From Rhodoferax sp. (GTDB lineage Bacteria > Pseudomonadota > Gammaproteobacteria > Burkholderiales > Burkholderiaceae_C), in NCBI GenBank assembly GCA_018061265.1, contig JAGOUM010000029.1:1-36074 (forward strand): DNA of 36,074 nucleotides. The letters are read 5' to 3'. Both the position numbers and the translations under genes were made by a program. The notes beneath the pieces are model-generated. The model was given only the letters and a program-made list of their open reading frames with translations. It was not told the DNA's origin and ran no database searches. Below are positions 34,423-36,074 of this stretch, in pieces; positions within the stretch are counted from its first letter, which is position 1, and each line of letters starts with the position of its first letter.

Positions 34423-35442
34423 ATGGCAAAAGAGACCTTCTTGGCAACCTTCGGATTGATTGGCCTGCGACTGCTGGAGAAGTATGAGATTGATCCCCAG
34501 CGGTTCGCTCAGCAGGTGGGCGTAGCCACAATTGATGTGCCATCCGCCAAAGCGCGCTTGCCAAGCGGGTTGCTGGACCGTGCGTTTGCCAAAGCGGCGG
34601 ACCTGATCGCTGACCCGGCGTTTGCCTTGCGGTCCGCCGAATGCTGGCATCCATCTCATTTGGGAACACTGGGCTATGCGTGGCTGTCGAGCGGGTCGTT
34701 GAGCAAAGCCTTGAATCGCATGTCCCGGTTTAACCGAATCCTGGGCCAGCGCAAATCCAGCCTCTGCATCGATCAGCCCGATGGACTGCGCTTCATCTAC
34801 GATCATGGAAGAGGAGACACGGCAGTGGGTCACCTCATGGCAGACTTCGACTTATCATTGATTATCTCCATGTGCCGAATGAATGTGGGTGGTCAACTCG
34901 CACCAATTTCAGTGACTCTGCGCCGCCCGTTACCGAGAAACAGGACTCCTTACGATGCCTATTTCGACTGCCCGATTGAGTTTGGCGCACCACAGGACGG
35001 TTTTCTTCTGGCACCGTCCATCGCGGAGCGGCCCTTGCCCACCTCTAACCATGAGTTGGCAATCACCTTCGACACGATCCTGCAAAAGCAATTGGCTGAA
35101 CTGGGTGTAGGGGATCTGGTCAATCGCTGCAAAACCTACCTGCTTCAAGAGCTGACTTCGGGTGAACCATCCGATGCCGAGTTGGCCACGGCAATGAGCA
35201 TGAGCATGAGCAGCCGCACACTGCAACGCAAGCTGGCCGAGTTGGGCTGGAGCTACCGCAGCCTGCTGATGGGTGTGCGCTATGAACTGGCACTGCGTTA
35301 CCTCGATGACCCTCACAAGACAGTCACTGACATCACTTTCCTGCTTGGATTCTCAGAGCAGAGCGCCTTTGCCCGTGCTTTCAAGCGCTGGAGCGGAAAG
35401 TCCCCTACCGAATATCGGGAAGGTCGCGGAATTCCAGGCTGA
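34423..35442 (+). CDS. AraC-family transcriptional regulator (OruR-type)
   Basis: The 339-residue regulator has the long N-terminal 'arabinose-binding' domain of the OruR/ArgR-like group (LLEKYEIDPQRFAQQVGV, RSAECWHPSHLGTLGYAW) and a C-terminal double helix-turn-helix: MSMSSRTLQRKLAELGWSY, then VTDITFLLGFSEQSAFARAF and KRWSGKSPTEYRE. Such regulators control catabolic genes or stress responses. The target is not clear from the neighbours; the broken lipoprotein gene downstream could once have been one. Confidence 0.9.
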   Translation: MAKETFLATFGLIGLRLLEKYEIDPQRFAQQVGVATIDVPSAKARLPSGLLDRAFAKAADLIADPAFALRSAECWHPSHLGTLGYAWLSSGSLSKALNRMSRFNRILGQRKSSLCIDQPDGLRFIYDHGRGDTAVGHLMADFDLSLIISMCRMNVGGQLAPISVTLRRPLPRNRTPYDAYFDCPIEFGAPQDGFLLAPSIAERPLPTSNHELAITFDTILQKQLAELGVGDLVNRCKTYLLQELTSGEPSDAELATAMSMSMSSRTLQRKLAELGWSYRSLLMGVRYELALRYLDDPHKTVTDITFLLGFSEQSAFARAFKRWSGKSPTEYREGRGIPG

Positions 35443-35855
35443 GTCCCCGGCCGGACTCCTTCCCACACGCTCAGCGTACTTGGCTCACTTTGGCGCTTTA
35501 AGTCAAACGATTGGCGAAAAGGGTCAAGCGCGAGAAAAATCGTTTTCCTATGCTATCTCTGTTTGTGTTGAACAGAGCTTGTCATGCATCTCACGCGTCA
35601 CTGCCAAGTCGGACCAAGTTGCCGCAGGATTTTTTCGATCCTAATTCCTACCGTTCCTTCTTTTTCTCCAGCCCATGCGGCACCAAAGCCGGGTTGTTCG
35701 TTGATCCGACGATTCAATTTACTGGTTTGAAGGACAAAGGTGTGTCGTACGCCGCCTCTTTCAACGCCGAGTTATTCAAGCAACTAAGACCGGCAATGGT
35801 TGCAGCCCCAAAAAACAGTTTCCCCAGTTAAAACAGTCTTCCACAGGAGTATTTC
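35443..35855. other. 413-bp stretch after the AraC gene
   Basis: An open frame (35511-35831) exists but has no ribosome site, no signal and no family motif I recognise, although its second half (DPTIQFTGLKDKGVSYAASF) has coding-like composition. It may be a decayed gene. The end of this stretch provides a GGAG ribosome site for the small frame at 35856. Confidence 0.4.
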
Positions 35856-35984
35856 ATGATCGATCGTCGCAACTTCTTCCAAACATCATTAATAACTGTA
35901 TCCGGAATTGTCGGCTTGCCATTGGCTGGCTGTGGTGGTAGTAATTCAAGGAAACTCTGCATAAGTCGACATGACTTTTGTTAA
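35856..35984 (+). pseudogene. Start of a Tat-exported lipoprotein, cut after about 33 residues
   Basis: The frame opens with MIDRRNFFQTSL, a twin-arginine signal, followed by a hydrophobic core and lipobox LPLAGC at residues 21-26, then GGSNSRK. After this it runs into unrelated sequence and stops at 42 codons, far too short for a Tat lipoprotein. GGAGT stands 6 nt before the ATG. The likely cause is an insertion or deletion near 35948. Confidence 0.6.
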
Positions 35985-36074
35985 AGAAAACACCCTCTAG
36001 CCCACTCTGAATATACTCTCGTTGCTTTATAATAAATAGCATGAAATCCAGCAGTATTCAGCCTTCTTTGGGCT
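35985..36074 (+). other. Right edge, possible 5' end of an insertion sequence
   Basis: A perfect TATAAT lies at 36028-36033, followed by an ATG at 36041 that begins an open frame (MKSSSIQPSLG) running off the window. The sequence GGAAACTCTGCATAAGTCG just upstream (about 35950-35968) has the look of an IS terminal repeat, placed ~90 bp before the start as in IS5-like elements. The identity cannot be settled without the next kilobase. Confidence 0.3.

Noticed and set aside
35511-35831. 106-codon frame after the AraC gene as a real gene
   Set aside because: No ribosome site, no motif, and overlapping frames of similar length; kept only as possible debris.
1-36074. CRISPR arrays, tRNA or rRNA genes
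   Set aside because: No regularly spaced repeats and no cloverleaf or rRNA-like stretch were seen by eye.

Overview
The window looks like a chromosomal stretch of a denitrifying betaproteobacterium, most likely Burkholderiales/Comamonadaceae-like. That placement rests on gene content and the style of the proteins, not on any phylogenetic marker, so the genus is unknown. The left 22 kb is a dense denitrification locus. The right 14 kb is a looser accessory region with isolated genes and several decayed ones.

Left part (1-7.5 kb). The minus strand carries napD and the 5' part of napA (periplasmic nitrate reductase), divergent from a small YbaN/DUF454 membrane protein. Next, also on the minus strand, come nirS (cytochrome cd1 nitrite reductase), a tetrahaem NirT/NapC-type quinol dehydrogenase, a haem-binding EB_dh-type cytochrome c, a short d1-type propeller protein, a dihaem cytochrome c and a DUF411 protein. 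The last four overlap or nearly touch. No nitric oxide reductase and no d1-haem biosynthesis set lies in the window.

The 671-bp nirS-nosZ spacer holds an FNR/DNR-type palindrome for each divergent gene, at the same distance from each start codon. It also holds a strong minus-strand terminator that has no obvious gene to terminate, so a small RNA is possible.

nos operon (8.2-22.2 kb, plus strand): nosZ of the Sec-exported clade II type with a helical C-terminal extension, two cytochromes c (nosC1/nosC2 type), a six-helix membrane protein in the nosB role, then nosD, nosG, nosH, nosF, nosL and nosY. There is no nosR. In the same tightly coupled string follow a TlpA-like thioredoxin, a UbiE/MenG methyltransferase, a MenA-type prenyltransferase, a BASS-family transporter, a small secreted protein and a Sco copper chaperone. 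The likely logic is quinol to NosH/NosG and cytochromes c to NosZ, with NosDFY, NosL, Sco and TlpA building the copper centres. The menA-ubiE-BASS block suggests that the operon brings its own menaquinone supply, possibly from imported dihydroxynaphthoate. This is the most interesting idea in the window and is an inference.

Right part (22.2-36 kb): SelO, an IS6-type transposase remnant, a flavin amine oxidase, a CPBP membrane protease, two LysR C-terminal relics, a thiolase/acyl-CoA dehydrogenase pair, a glutathione S-transferase, an integron relic (truncated intI, attI-like site and a NIPSNAP-type first gene), a PliI-like lysozyme inhibitor, an OruR-type AraC regulator, and at the right edge a broken Tat-lipoprotein start that may abut an insertion sequence. 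No tRNA, rRNA or CRISPR array was seen.
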